This document shows, piece after piece, positions 51,817 through 59,167 of a stretch of DNA of 64,000 bases (positions are counted from its first letter, which is position 1; every line of letters begins with the position of its first letter). Location: assembly GCF_017815535.1 (NCBI RefSeq), contig NZ_CP072596.1:2697614-2761613 (forward strand). Reading direction: 5' to 3'. This stretch comes from Tessaracoccus sp. MC1865 (GTDB lineage Bacteria; Actinomycetota; Actinomycetes; Propionibacteriales; Propionibacteriaceae). A program made the position numbers and the translations under genes. The notes beneath the pieces are model-generated. The model saw nothing but the letters and a program-made list of their open reading frames with translations. It ran no database searches and was not told the origin of the DNA.

Positions 51817-52697
51817 TACTTGACTGCTCCTGCGGTGATGCCGCGCGTGAGGGTGCGCTGGAAGATGAGGAAGAAGATGAGGGTCGGGATGAGGCCCAGC
51901 AGCGCCGAGGCCGACGTCGTGGTGACGTCCATGAGCCGGTCGCCCTGCAGGACGGAGATGGCCACGGGCACCGTCTGGTTGGCGTTGGAGACCAGGAACG
52001 TGAGCGGGATCAGGAACTCGTTCCAGGTCCAGATGAAGAAGAAGATCAACAGGACCGAGAGCGTGGGGCGACTGATGGGATAGATCACCCGGGTGAGGAT
52101 CCGCCACCGGCTGGCGCCGTCCATGGCGGCGGCTTCGAGGATCTCCCTGGGAAAGGCCCCAAATACCGACGCCAACAGGTAGGTGCCGAATGCTGCCTGG
52201 ATGACCGTGAAGATGATGATCACGGACCACACGTTGTTGTAGAGTCCCATGCTTTTGAACATGTAGTAGAGCGGGTAGAGGAGCGCCTCCTGCGGCAGGA
52301 GGTTTGCCAGCAGGAACGCCAAGACCACCCAGGAGCGGCCCTTGATTCTGCCGATGCCGATCGCGAAAGCGTTGAGTACGGAAATGATGACTGCGAAGAC
52401 GGCGACGAGGCCGGAGATGAAGAACGAGTTCCACACCTTCCGTGGGAAGTCGACGCGCTCCCAGAAGGCCATGATGCCGTCGAGGTACAGACCCTTGGGC
52501 AGTGCCAATGGGCCTCCTGCGGAGTACTCGGCAGGCGACTTGAAGGAGTTCACCAGGATCAGATAGAAGGGGGCCACAATGGCCACGGCAGCCGCAATGG
52601 CGAAGGCGAGGAGCAGCCAGTCCATGGGACGACGCCTGAGCATGCCGCCCCGGCCACGCCTCTTGGTCTGGACCGGAGTAAGGATGTTGGTGGTCAT
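51816..52697 (-). CDS. Sugar ABC transporter permease (MalG type)
   Basis: 293 residues, about six helices, second membrane subunit of a CUT1 importer. Basic N-terminal tail (QTKRRGRGGMLRRRPMDW), then LLLAFAIAAAVAIVAPFYLI. EAA loop: EILEAAAMDGASRWRILTRV. The start ATG at 52697 shares its first base with the stop of the upstream permease gene (TGATG). The frame is open to 53096 but overlaps that gene. Stop overlaps the alpha-xylosidase start. Confidence 0.93.
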   Translation of the reverse strand: MTTNILTPVQTKRRGRGGMLRRRPMDWLLLAFAIAAAVAIVAPFYLILVNSFKSPAEYSAGGPLALPKGLYLDGIMAFWERVDFPRKVWNSFFISGLVAVFAVIISVLNAFAIGIGRIKGRSWVVLAFLLANLLPQEALLYPLYYMFKSMGLYNNVWSVIIIFTVIQAAFGTYLLASVFGAFPREILEAAAMDGASRWRILTRVIYPISRPTLSVLLIFFFIWTWNEFLIPLTFLVSNANQTVPVAISVLQGDRLMDVTTTSASALLGLIPTLIFFLIFQRTLTRGITAGAVK

Positions 52698-53668
52698 CAC
52701 AGGCCTGCGCTTTCCTTGCGCTCCATCGCGTTCTGAGCGCGGATGAAGAGAATGGCGACCACACTGATGACGATGGTCAGTGCGGTGGCGATCGTGGCGC
52801 CGTAACCCACCTGCTGAGACTGGAAGAACTCGCTGTATGCGTAGTAGGCGGGAACGATCGTCGACGTGCCCGGCCCTCCCCTGGTGAGCACATAGATGGG
52901 GCCGAACACCTTCAGCGCTGCGATCGTGCAGGTGAGGGTGACAACGAAGATCTCTGGACGGATGATGCTGACGGTGATCGCCTGGAACCGCTGAATCCAA
53001 TTGGCGCCGTCGAGTTCCGCGGCTTCGTACAACTCGGGGTTCACTCTCTGGAGGGCGGCCATGAAGATGACGACGGGGTAGCCGATCTGGATCCACACGA
53101 GCACCACCATCATGCTGGCGAGCGCTGTATCAGGCGAGCCCAGCCAGTTGTGGGTGAGTGAGCCCAGGCCGACGCCCTCGAGGATGGTGTTCAGGGCACC
53201 GTCCTGAGGCCGCAGGATCCAGCCGATCACGATGCCCGCGATGACCGCCGGCAGGATCTGAGGCAAGTAGTACGTGGCGCGGAGGAAGCTGGCGACCTTG
53301 CCGCCGAATTTGCGTCCCACCAGGTCGAACAGGAGCGCCGCCAGGATGAGCCCGATCGAGGTGGGCACGATCACCATGGCGACGATCATCCAGAGGCTGT
53401 TGCTGAACGAGGCCCAGAACTTGTCGTCGCCGAAGAGCTTGAGCCAGTTGTCGAAGCCGATGAACTCGGGAGGCTTGATGCCACGCCAGGACGTGAAACT
53501 CAGGTAGATATTCCAACCCAAGGGGATGAGCACCACCAACGTGAGCAGCGCGAAGCCGGGAATCAGGTAGAGCCAGTAGATGAGCGAGCGCCGGCCACGT
53601 TCAGGGATCAGCGGCTCTTCGATGGATCGCGGGCGTTTGGCTCGCTTGATGGTGGGAACAGCAGTCAC
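52697..53668 (-). CDS. Sugar ABC transporter permease (MalF type)
   Basis: 323 residues, first membrane subunit of the CUT1 importer, starting with a basic tail (KRAKRPRSIEEPLIPERGRR) and helix LIYWLYLIPGFALLTLVVLI. The EAA loop is NPELYEAAELDGANWIQRFQ. It lies 88 nt downstream of the binding-protein gene, with a strong hairpin in between; this gap is the only sizeable one inside the operon. No ATPase gene accompanies it. Confidence 0.93.
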   Translation of the reverse strand: MTAVPTIKRAKRPRSIEEPLIPERGRRSLIYWLYLIPGFALLTLVVLIPLGWNIYLSFTSWRGIKPPEFIGFDNWLKLFGDDKFWASFSNSLWMIVAMVIVPTSIGLILAALLFDLVGRKFGGKVASFLRATYYLPQILPAVIAGIVIGWILRPQDGALNTILEGVGLGSLTHNWLGSPDTALASMMVVLVWIQIGYPVVIFMAALQRVNPELYEAAELDGANWIQRFQAITVSIIRPEIFVVTLTCTIAALKVFGPIYVLTRGGPGTSTIVPAYYAYSEFFQSQQVGYGATIATALTIVISVVAILFIRAQNAMERKESAGL

Positions 53669-53722
53669 AGCCCTACTCCTTCGTGGGGTGGCGGCTCGGG
53701 TGAATGGTGCGAGGGTCGAGTG

Positions 53723-53746
53723 CGGGGCGGCCGCGTGGCCGCCCCG
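53723..53746 (-). terminator. Intra-operon hairpin after the binding-protein gene
   Basis: CGGGGCGGCC (53723-53732) and GGCCGCCCCG (53737-53746) form a perfect 10-bp stem with loop GCGT, 10 nt after the binding-protein stop codon on the minus strand. Without a T-run it is more likely a 3'-end stabiliser or partial terminator that keeps binding-protein mRNA above permease mRNA. Confidence 0.65.
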
Positions 53747-53756
53747 CCGATGCCGA

Positions 53757-55079
53757 CTAGCTGACCTCTTCGGCGTAGGAGTTGTACTCCGCCGCGAGAC
53801 CTTCCCGCACCTCAGCCGGGCTCTTGGTGCCGTTGACGAGTTCCTGGAGCTGGGCGACGATCACGTCGTAGAAGGTGGGGGTGGCCCAGTCGGGGTAGAA
53901 GGACAGGCCGTCCTGCTCGTTGACCGCGTTGAACGCCTGGATGAGTTCAAGGCTCTTCTCATCGGTGATGTCAGCCTCGTCCGCTGCGACGGGAAGGCCC
54001 CCGTTGTTGCCCAGGATTGCCTGGATTTCGGGGCGCATGGTGATGTCGATGAACTCGTAAGCGAGCTCCTTGTTCTCGGCATTCTCGGGGACGACCCAGA
54101 GGTTGCCCGAGGAACCGAGGCTGAGCTCGCTGCCGGGGAACGGGAACAGCCCGAATTCGAAGCCTTCGATTTCATCGACGAAGCGGCCGTACCACCACGA
54201 ACCGGAGACGAACATCGGCGACTGCCCACCCATGAAGGCCAAGCCCGCATCCTCCGCCTTGATGCCGGAGACGTCTTCAGAGATATAGCCCTTGTCGACG
54301 TACTCAAGAAGAGTGTCGGTGGCGTAGGTGATGGGTTTGCCGTTCCAGTCGAGGGGGTTTTCATACAGCTGGTAATCATTGACCCACTGGCGGTCAGCCT
54401 GACTCAGCGCGAGTTGGTACCACAGCTGACCGAGCGGATACTCGAGGCCGGCGGTGGCCAGTGGGGTCACACCCTCGGCCACGAAAGCATCCATGACAGC
54501 GATGAAGTCCGCGTAGGTGGTAGGCACCTCAAGGCCTGACTCCTCGAACATCGCCTTGTTGTAATAGACGGTCACAAACTCGCCGTAGTTCGGGATTCCG
54601 TACCAGGGGCCAGAGCCCATCACGCCGTTCTCGTTGTATCGTGCCGTCGTCTGGAGCGCCGGTGCCAGTTTGTCGTCCCAGCCGTATTCGTCGACGGCGC
54701 CGCTGATGTCGGCCAGGAGGCCCTGGCTGGCCAGGAGCCCAGCCGTCGCGTTGCCCTTGTTGAACTCCATCACGTCAGGCGCCTCGTCCGAGTTGAGGAC
54801 CTGGCTGGCCGTCGAGCGGATCTGTTCGAAACTCTTCTCCTCGAAGTTGACCGTGGCTCCGGTCTCCTCCTCGAAGATCTTGATGGCCTCATCCCAGGCA
54901 ATGCCCATGGCCGAATTGGCACCTTCGTAGTGCCAGAGAGTCAACGAGCCGCCCTCGCCGGAGGCGCCAGCCCCGCCGTTGGTCGCCTCGGCGGGTTCAG
55001 GGTCCGACGTGCCGCCAGCGCCACATCCGGTCAGCAACAGCGCCGCGACGGCCGCTGCACTCACGATCTTCTTGAGCAT
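53757..55079 (-). CDS. Sugar ABC transporter substrate-binding lipoprotein
   Basis: 440 residues; captures the oligosaccharide used by the downstream glycosidases. Signal peptide and lipobox (MLKKIVSAAAVAALLLTGC), Gly/Ala-rich spacer, then a family 1 binding protein: LTLWHYEGANSAMGIAWDEA, ADISGAVDEYGWDDKLAPAL, NYGEFVTVYYNKAMFEESGL. ATG 55079 has AAGGAGG 5 nt upstream; the frame to 55124 is not supported. Preceded by a promoter at 55148-55176 and the ROK gene. Confidence 0.93.
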   Translation of the reverse strand: MLKKIVSAAAVAALLLTGCGAGGTSDPEPAEATNGGAGASGEGGSLTLWHYEGANSAMGIAWDEAIKIFEEETGATVNFEEKSFEQIRSTASQVLNSDEAPDVMEFNKGNATAGLLASQGLLADISGAVDEYGWDDKLAPALQTTARYNENGVMGSGPWYGIPNYGEFVTVYYNKAMFEESGLEVPTTYADFIAVMDAFVAEGVTPLATAGLEYPLGQLWYQLALSQADRQWVNDYQLYENPLDWNGKPITYATDTLLEYVDKGYISEDVSGIKAEDAGLAFMGGQSPMFVSGSWWYGRFVDEIEGFEFGLFPFPGSELSLGSSGNLWVVPENAENKELAYEFIDITMRPEIQAILGNNGGLPVAADEADITDEKSLELIQAFNAVNEQDGLSFYPDWATPTFYDVIVAQLQELVNGTKSPAEVREGLAAEYNSYAEEVS

Positions 55080-55147
55080 CACTACCTCCTTGTAGGACTG
55101 CGAGCCAGCAGGCTGCTGGGGCACTCCGATGCTTTGTTTGCGACTCG

Positions 55148-55209
55148 AACATATCCCGCCGACGAACGTCTTGCAAGAGTTCTGGGGATTTAGTTGTACT
55201 TCGTTACAA
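55148..55209 (-). promoter_or_regulatory. Promoter and inverted repeat of the alpha-xylosidase operon
   Basis: Minus-strand -35 TTGCAA (55171-55176), 17-nt spacer, -10 TATGTT (55148-55153). TTGTA (55194-55198) and TACAA (55205-55209) form an inverted repeat with a 6-nt spacer in an AT-rich patch just upstream of the -35, between the ROK stop and this promoter. It is a plausible ROK operator. Confidence 0.55.
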
Positions 55210-55235
55210 ACCGAGGCTGCCGCGGTGCTGTGAAG

Positions 55236-56420
55236 TCAGGTCAAGGCGGACGGAGCAAGGATGAACTCGGAGAAGACCAACTCGGCGGCACCGAGCAGCA
55301 CCGCGTCGGGCACATTGGCGGGCAGGATCGTCAGGTCGCGCCGGCTTGACCGGATGGCCTCAGGCACCAGTTCTTCGACCGTTCTCCCCGCCACAAGGCC
55401 GGCGAGGAACCCGGCGATCAGGATGGTCCCGGGGTTGAAGAGATTGACGATGTTGCGCAGGGCGACGGCCAGATGGGCCAGCAACTCTTCGTTGAGCTCA
55501 TGGAGGCCCGGCTCGTCGCGCCGGCTGCGCCACTCGTCGACGAGTTCCTCGATGGTGAAATCGGGATTGCCGAGCGCTTCGCCCAACTGAGCGGCTGTGA
55601 CCTCCGCTTCCAGGCATCCTCGGCCACCACAATGGCACTCCTTGCCGCCCGGATTGACTGCCACGTGCCCGATCTCGCCGGCGAACCCCTGGGCACCCAC
55701 CAAGAGGCGTCCGTCCTCGACCGCTCCCCCGCCGATGCCCGAAGGCCCGCCGATGATGTAGAACAGGTCGTCGCGGTTCACACCGGCCCCGAACGTCGTC
55801 TCGGCGCGAAGCGCGAGGATCGCCGCGTTGGCGGCCCAGGTGGGCGCACCCAGCGCTTCGGCAGCGTGGCTGGAGAGCGGCTCATCCGTCCATCCCAGGT
55901 GGGTGGCCTCGCTCACCGAGCCGTCCTGCAGGCGGATCTGCCCCGGGACGGCCACCCCAGCGCCCAGGAGTCGCCACTCTGGATGACGTTTGAGCATGTC
56001 GTTTGCGGCCTCGGCGGCCAGTGCCGCCACGGTCCGCGAGGATGGGAGATCATCAAGCGGCAGCGAGACCCGCTCAAGAATGCGACCTCCCGTGGCGACG
56101 GCGGCCACCCGCAGCATCCCCACCTCGGGGTTGATCGCGATGGCCACCAGGCCGGGGTCGAGCGACACCACGGGGCTGGGCCTTCCGGTGCCGTTCGGCA
56201 CCGGTTCCGACTCCGTTGCGATGCCCAGCTTCACGAGTTGCGCCACGAGTACGCCCATGGTGGATCGGTTGAGGCCCAGCTGCCTGGTGAGCGCTGCACG
56301 CGTTTGGGGGCCACCTCGATGCAGCAGATCCAGCAGGCGCGACACGTTCACCTCACGGATTCGTTCGGTGTTGGCAATCCCCGGGGTGTGACCGGGAGGT
56401 CGGCGGGTGACGGCGGGCAT
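55236..56420 (-). CDS. ROK-family transcriptional regulator of the alpha-xylosidase operon
   Basis: 394 residues. N-terminal winged helix (TRAALTRQLGLNRSTMGVLV) and ROK domain with GEIGHVAVNPGGKECHCGGR and GCLEAE, the intact zinc motif CxCxxxGCLE. It precedes the binding-protein gene on the same strand with a 156-nt gap holding a separate promoter, so it is a local regulator. Start at ATG 56420 (MPAVTRRPPG), supported by TACCGT 6 nt upstream (leaderless); a GTG at 56438 is less likely. The ligand is probably xylose, glucose or a xyloside, by analogy with XylR-type ROK proteins. Confidence 0.9.
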   Translation of the reverse strand: MPAVTRRPPGHTPGIANTERIREVNVSRLLDLLHRGGPQTRAALTRQLGLNRSTMGVLVAQLVKLGIATESEPVPNGTGRPSPVVSLDPGLVAIAINPEVGMLRVAAVATGGRILERVSLPLDDLPSSRTVAALAAEAANDMLKRHPEWRLLGAGVAVPGQIRLQDGSVSEATHLGWTDEPLSSHAAEALGAPTWAANAAILALRAETTFGAGVNRDDLFYIIGGPSGIGGGAVEDGRLLVGAQGFAGEIGHVAVNPGGKECHCGGRGCLEAEVTAAQLGEALGNPDFTIEELVDEWRSRRDEPGLHELNEELLAHLAVALRNIVNLFNPGTILIAGFLAGLVAGRTVEELVPEAIRSSRRDLTILPANVPDAVLLGAAELVFSEFILAPSALT

Positions 56421-56534
56421 GCCCAGACGGTACTCCACCGCCGAACGGCTGGCCCCATGGCGAGGTGTCTGACCGCATGAAAGCGCCCACAGTCCGCACT
56501 CGCACCAGCCTGCGGTACGGCATAGTCTTGCCGG

Positions 56535-57026
56535 ATGACAGCAGAGATGATCGCCGCGCTCGCCGCCGGCGTCCTGGCCCTGGTCGGGCTCACGGGGATC
56601 GTGGTGCCCGTCCTCCCCGGCAGCCTCGCCATCGGCGTCGGCGCACTCGTGTGGGCGATCTGGGGTGGCTCGTCCTGGGGGTGGATCGCGTTCGGCTTCG
56701 CCGCCTTGCTGCTGATCTTCGGTGCCCTCAGCAGCTGGATGCTGACCGGCCGCTCGCTCCAGCAGCGTCAGGTACCGAAATGGCCGGTCGTCGTCGGTGT
56801 CGTCGCCGGGGTCGTCGGCGTCTTCGTGCTTCCCGGTTTGGGCCTGCCGATCGGCTTCGTGCTCGGCCTGCTCCTGGCGGAGTGGTACCGGCTACGCGAC
56901 TTCCGCATGGCGCTGGCCACCAGTTGGACGACAGTCAAGGCGCTGGGGATGGGGATCCTGGTGGAACTGAGCTGCGCGATGGCTGCGGTGGTCATCCTGG
57001 CGGTCAGCATCGCCACCGCCTGGTGA
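56535..57026 (+). CDS. DUF456 family membrane protein
   Basis: 163 residues, almost all membrane-spanning, with about five helices. The Gly-rich start (AGVLALVGLTGIVVPVLPGS) and the second repeat PGLGLPIGFVLGLLLAEWYR are characteristic of DUF456, whose members have glycine-zipper-like repeats and no known function. TAGTCT ends 6 nt before the ATG, so it is probably leaderless. The remnant region begins right after its stop. Confidence 0.88.
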   Translation: MTAEMIAALAAGVLALVGLTGIVVPVLPGSLAIGVGALVWAIWGGSSWGWIAFGFAALLLIFGALSSWMLTGRSLQQRQVPKWPVVVGVVAGVVGVFVLPGLGLPIGFVLGLLLAEWYRLRDFRMALATSWTTVKALGMGILVELSCAMAAVVILAVSIATAW

Positions 57027-57033
57027 GCCGGTC

Positions 57034-57250
57034 TCAGAGGCCCAGCACGCCCAAGGCCCCGTTGACGATCGAGCCGGAGTCCAGGTGATTCTCCCGGTAG
57101 AGCGCGTCGATCGAGCCGCTCTGGCCGAACCCGTCGACGCCCAGCGACGCCGCAGGGACCCCGAGGGCTCCGCCCAGCGTCGGCGGCAAGGATGTCGTCC
57201 GGGTAGCGGGTGGGCTCCGTGCCGAAGCGGAGGACGGCGCACGGAGATGA
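57034..57250 (-). pseudogene. C-terminal remnant of a TPP-dependent E1/transketolase-like enzyme
   Basis: The minus strand ends with GALGVPAASLGVDGFGQSGS then IDALYRENHLD and a stop. SLGxDGFGxSxxxxxLYR resembles the C-terminus of AceE-type pyruvate dehydrogenase E1 and related transketolases. Upstream, AVLRFGTEPTRYPDDILAA continues in another frame, so at least one frameshift lies near 57180. No N-terminal or TPP-binding part is present; it runs into the fucosidase remnant. Family assignment is from memory of the motif. Confidence 0.55.
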
Positions 57251-57254
57251 AGTA

Positions 57255-57725
57255 TCCGCCGCCACCCCGGGGGTGGGGTTGGGCTCCCACTCGCGCACGA
57301 GTAGCAGCAGAGGCCAATCCTCATGGCCTCGGCGCGGAGGGCGTAGGTGAGGTCGCCGACGAGGTCGCGGCGGGGCACCTCGCCCCCGTTCCACCGGTGC
57401 TTGTGCGGGTTGTTGGTGGGCCACCGGGCAGAAGCCCTCGTGGTGCTTGGATGAGTACGACGCAGCGAGCGCCGGCGCGCTTGAAGAGGCGGCCCAGACC
57501 GCGGGGTCGAACGCGGCGGCGGTGAAGTCGGCCGGGAAGTGGCGGTGCACAGGGTCTGCGACGTAGCTGCGGGCCTGGTGGTCACCGTCCTGGCTGCGGA
57601 ACGGTCCCGTAGACGGAGGCGTAGTACCACTCAGCGTGGCCGCCGAACAGGTCGTCAGAGGGTGCGTCAGGCGGAGACCGAGAAGATGCCCCAAAGGATG
57701 AAGATCCCGAACTTGGCCAGGTGGT
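57255..57725 (-). pseudogene. Frameshifted GH29 alpha-L-fucosidase remnant
   Basis: Conserved GH29 blocks appear in order on the minus strand but in different frames. KFGIFILWGIFSVSA (about 57715-57671; normally FGIFIHWG) is followed by a stop. FGGHAEWYYASVYGTV lies near 57645-57600. DFTAAAFDPAVWA and SSKHHEGFCP follow near 57535-57430, then PTNNPHKHRWN and RRDLVGDLTYALRAEAMRIG near 57425-57300. The His to Leu change, several frameshifts and the lack of the catalytic half mark a dead gene. Confidence 0.72.
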
Positions 57726-58022
57726 GCCGGGCCGGGATCTTTCGGGTATCGAGCTCGGTTCAGGTCAGTGGCGTGTCCCTGCTGTGCTCCTCGTTGTGCT
57801 GCAGCGTCGGGGAGACGATACCCGTAGCCAGGAGAGACACAGAGGGCGGCTCTTCTCTGCGCTCGACCCCGCCAGATGCGTGAATGCGCTACAAAGTAGA
57901 AAGTCTGTAGCGCTCAGACCGTACTCGGCTCACGGACAAGGCCCGCCACGAAAGCCATGTGTCTCCCGGTCACAGTGCCGAGAGAAACGCAATGCATCTC
58001 AACGCACGAGGGAAAGGAACTC
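57726..58022. other. No gene recognised
   Basis: About 300 nt between the fucosidase remnant and the gene at 58023. Base composition is less GC-rich than the neighbours. A ribosome site (GGGAAAGGAACTC) at its right end serves the next gene; no clear promoter or repeat was found. Confidence 0.5.
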
Positions 58023-58256
58023 ATGACCGCGCGAGACGACATCCTCGAGGCCGCCAAGTCGCTGGAGGCGTCCAGTCCAGACGGAACATTCAGTCCAGCC
58101 GATGTCATCCGTTGGCTGCGGCAGCGCCAGACCCGGCTCACCGACAGCACGATCCGGACGCATGTGGTGTCGCGCATGTGCGTGAACGCACCTCCGAACC
58201 ATGCCGTGGTGTACGCGGACCTGGTCAGGGTCGGCCACGGGAGGTATCGACTCTAG
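58023..58256 (+). CDS. Small conserved protein, winged-helix-like (DUF7669-like)
   Basis: 77 residues: MTARDDILEAAKSLEASSPD, then GTFSPADVIRWLRQRQTRL, DSTIRTHVVSRMCVNAPPNH and a C-terminus DLVRVGHGRYRL. This pattern (STIRTHV.SRMC.NAP.NH...Y.DL.RV..G.YRL) recurs in small bacterial proteins that look like a winged helix, and I associate it with DUF7669; no function is established. Start has GGAAAGGAACTC upstream; the frame extends to 57957 without support. It is followed by an unknown gene on the same strand. Confidence 0.68.
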   Translation: MTARDDILEAAKSLEASSPDGTFSPADVIRWLRQRQTRLTDSTIRTHVVSRMCVNAPPNHAVVYADLVRVGHGRYRL

Positions 58257-58366
58257 ACCACGGATGACACGCCGAACAGCCGGCGCGTCTGGCACAACGA
58301 CGAAGTACACGGGCTCGGCGAGCGGGTCCACGTACCGACCTTTGCCCTCCGGCAAGCCCTGGCCTG

Positions 58367-59098
58367 GTGGTCGGTGCCGAACTGGTGCGCAGACACCCAG
58401 ACTCGCTTCGCCTCATTGAGGTGTTCCCCCATCAATACGGTCCGGCCCTCACTGTCTGGAAGACGCCGGAGGGCCGGATAGGGTCGCATGGCCATCCTCT
58501 GGCGCTCCTCACGCTCGGCGCAGAGATGCACATCACCCCGCTTGGAGAAGCGGCGCTCGAGGGACGGCTGAATTGGCTGGACGTGCTACTCGCGCCAGAT
58601 CGACGTTTCGACGTGGTCGAGCGCCTGGAGGTCCAACTCCACCTCTCGCCACCAGCCTCGACCCCCACGACGCGCGCTATGAGCATCGGACCGCGTGTAA
58701 TCGCCGCGTTCCTCCAACGGACGGCGCTGGAACGCGACCGCTGGGTACTGACGAACGGCGCCTTCTTGGACGACGAGGGCTCCGGAGCTCATGGGGAGTT
58801 GTTCGACTCGATGCCTGAGGCGGCCAAGGACCGGACGCGTCACCAACCAAAAGGCCATCCACTGGAACTCGTCGCGTCGCGATACTGGTTCTTGTGCCCG
58901 ATCCAGGGAGGAGAAGCCGGTGCCCCTGTTCGTGCACTGGACACCACCGAGGGGATCATCTGGATCGGGGATCGACGTATCTCCATGATGAGCGAGTTTG
59001 AGCGCCTCGGGCGGAGTCTTGACCGGTTGGTCAACGAGGTCATGCCTCCTGCCATGTCGGGCCCACCGCGACAGCCTCCGTGCGGGCGTGGGAGGTGA
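58367..59098 (+). CDS. Hypothetical protein, possibly 5'-incomplete
   Basis: Up to 243 residues from a GTG at 58367 (LVRRHPDSLRLIEVFPHQYG, GSHGHPLALLTLGAEMHITP, FLDDEGSGAHGELFDSMPEA, IIWIGDRRISMMSEFERLGR). No family recognised. The codon pattern looks coding over most of the length. There is no ribosome site at 58367 and the frame stays open back to 58268, so the true start or a frameshift near 58260-58370 is unresolved. It follows the 77-residue protein gene by about 110 nt and may belong with it. Confidence 0.5.
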   Translation: MVGAELVRRHPDSLRLIEVFPHQYGPALTVWKTPEGRIGSHGHPLALLTLGAEMHITPLGEAALEGRLNWLDVLLAPDRRFDVVERLEVQLHLSPPASTPTTRAMSIGPRVIAAFLQRTALERDRWVLTNGAFLDDEGSGAHGELFDSMPEAAKDRTRHQPKGHPLELVASRYWFLCPIQGGEAGAPVRALDTTEGIIWIGDRRISMMSEFERLGRSLDRLVNEVMPPAMSGPPRQPPCGRGR

Positions 59099-59167
59099 TG
59101 AGATGAGCTCGACGACTCCCTCCGTCCCTTGTTAGAGGCCCCGCGCAGAACATGCTCTCTGCCGCGG

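Noticed and set aside
51817..52764. 316-codon N-terminal extension of the alpha-xylosidase
   Set aside because: It overlaps the MalG-type permease in another frame and translates to low-complexity sequence; YicI homology begins at [10 protein letters not shown].
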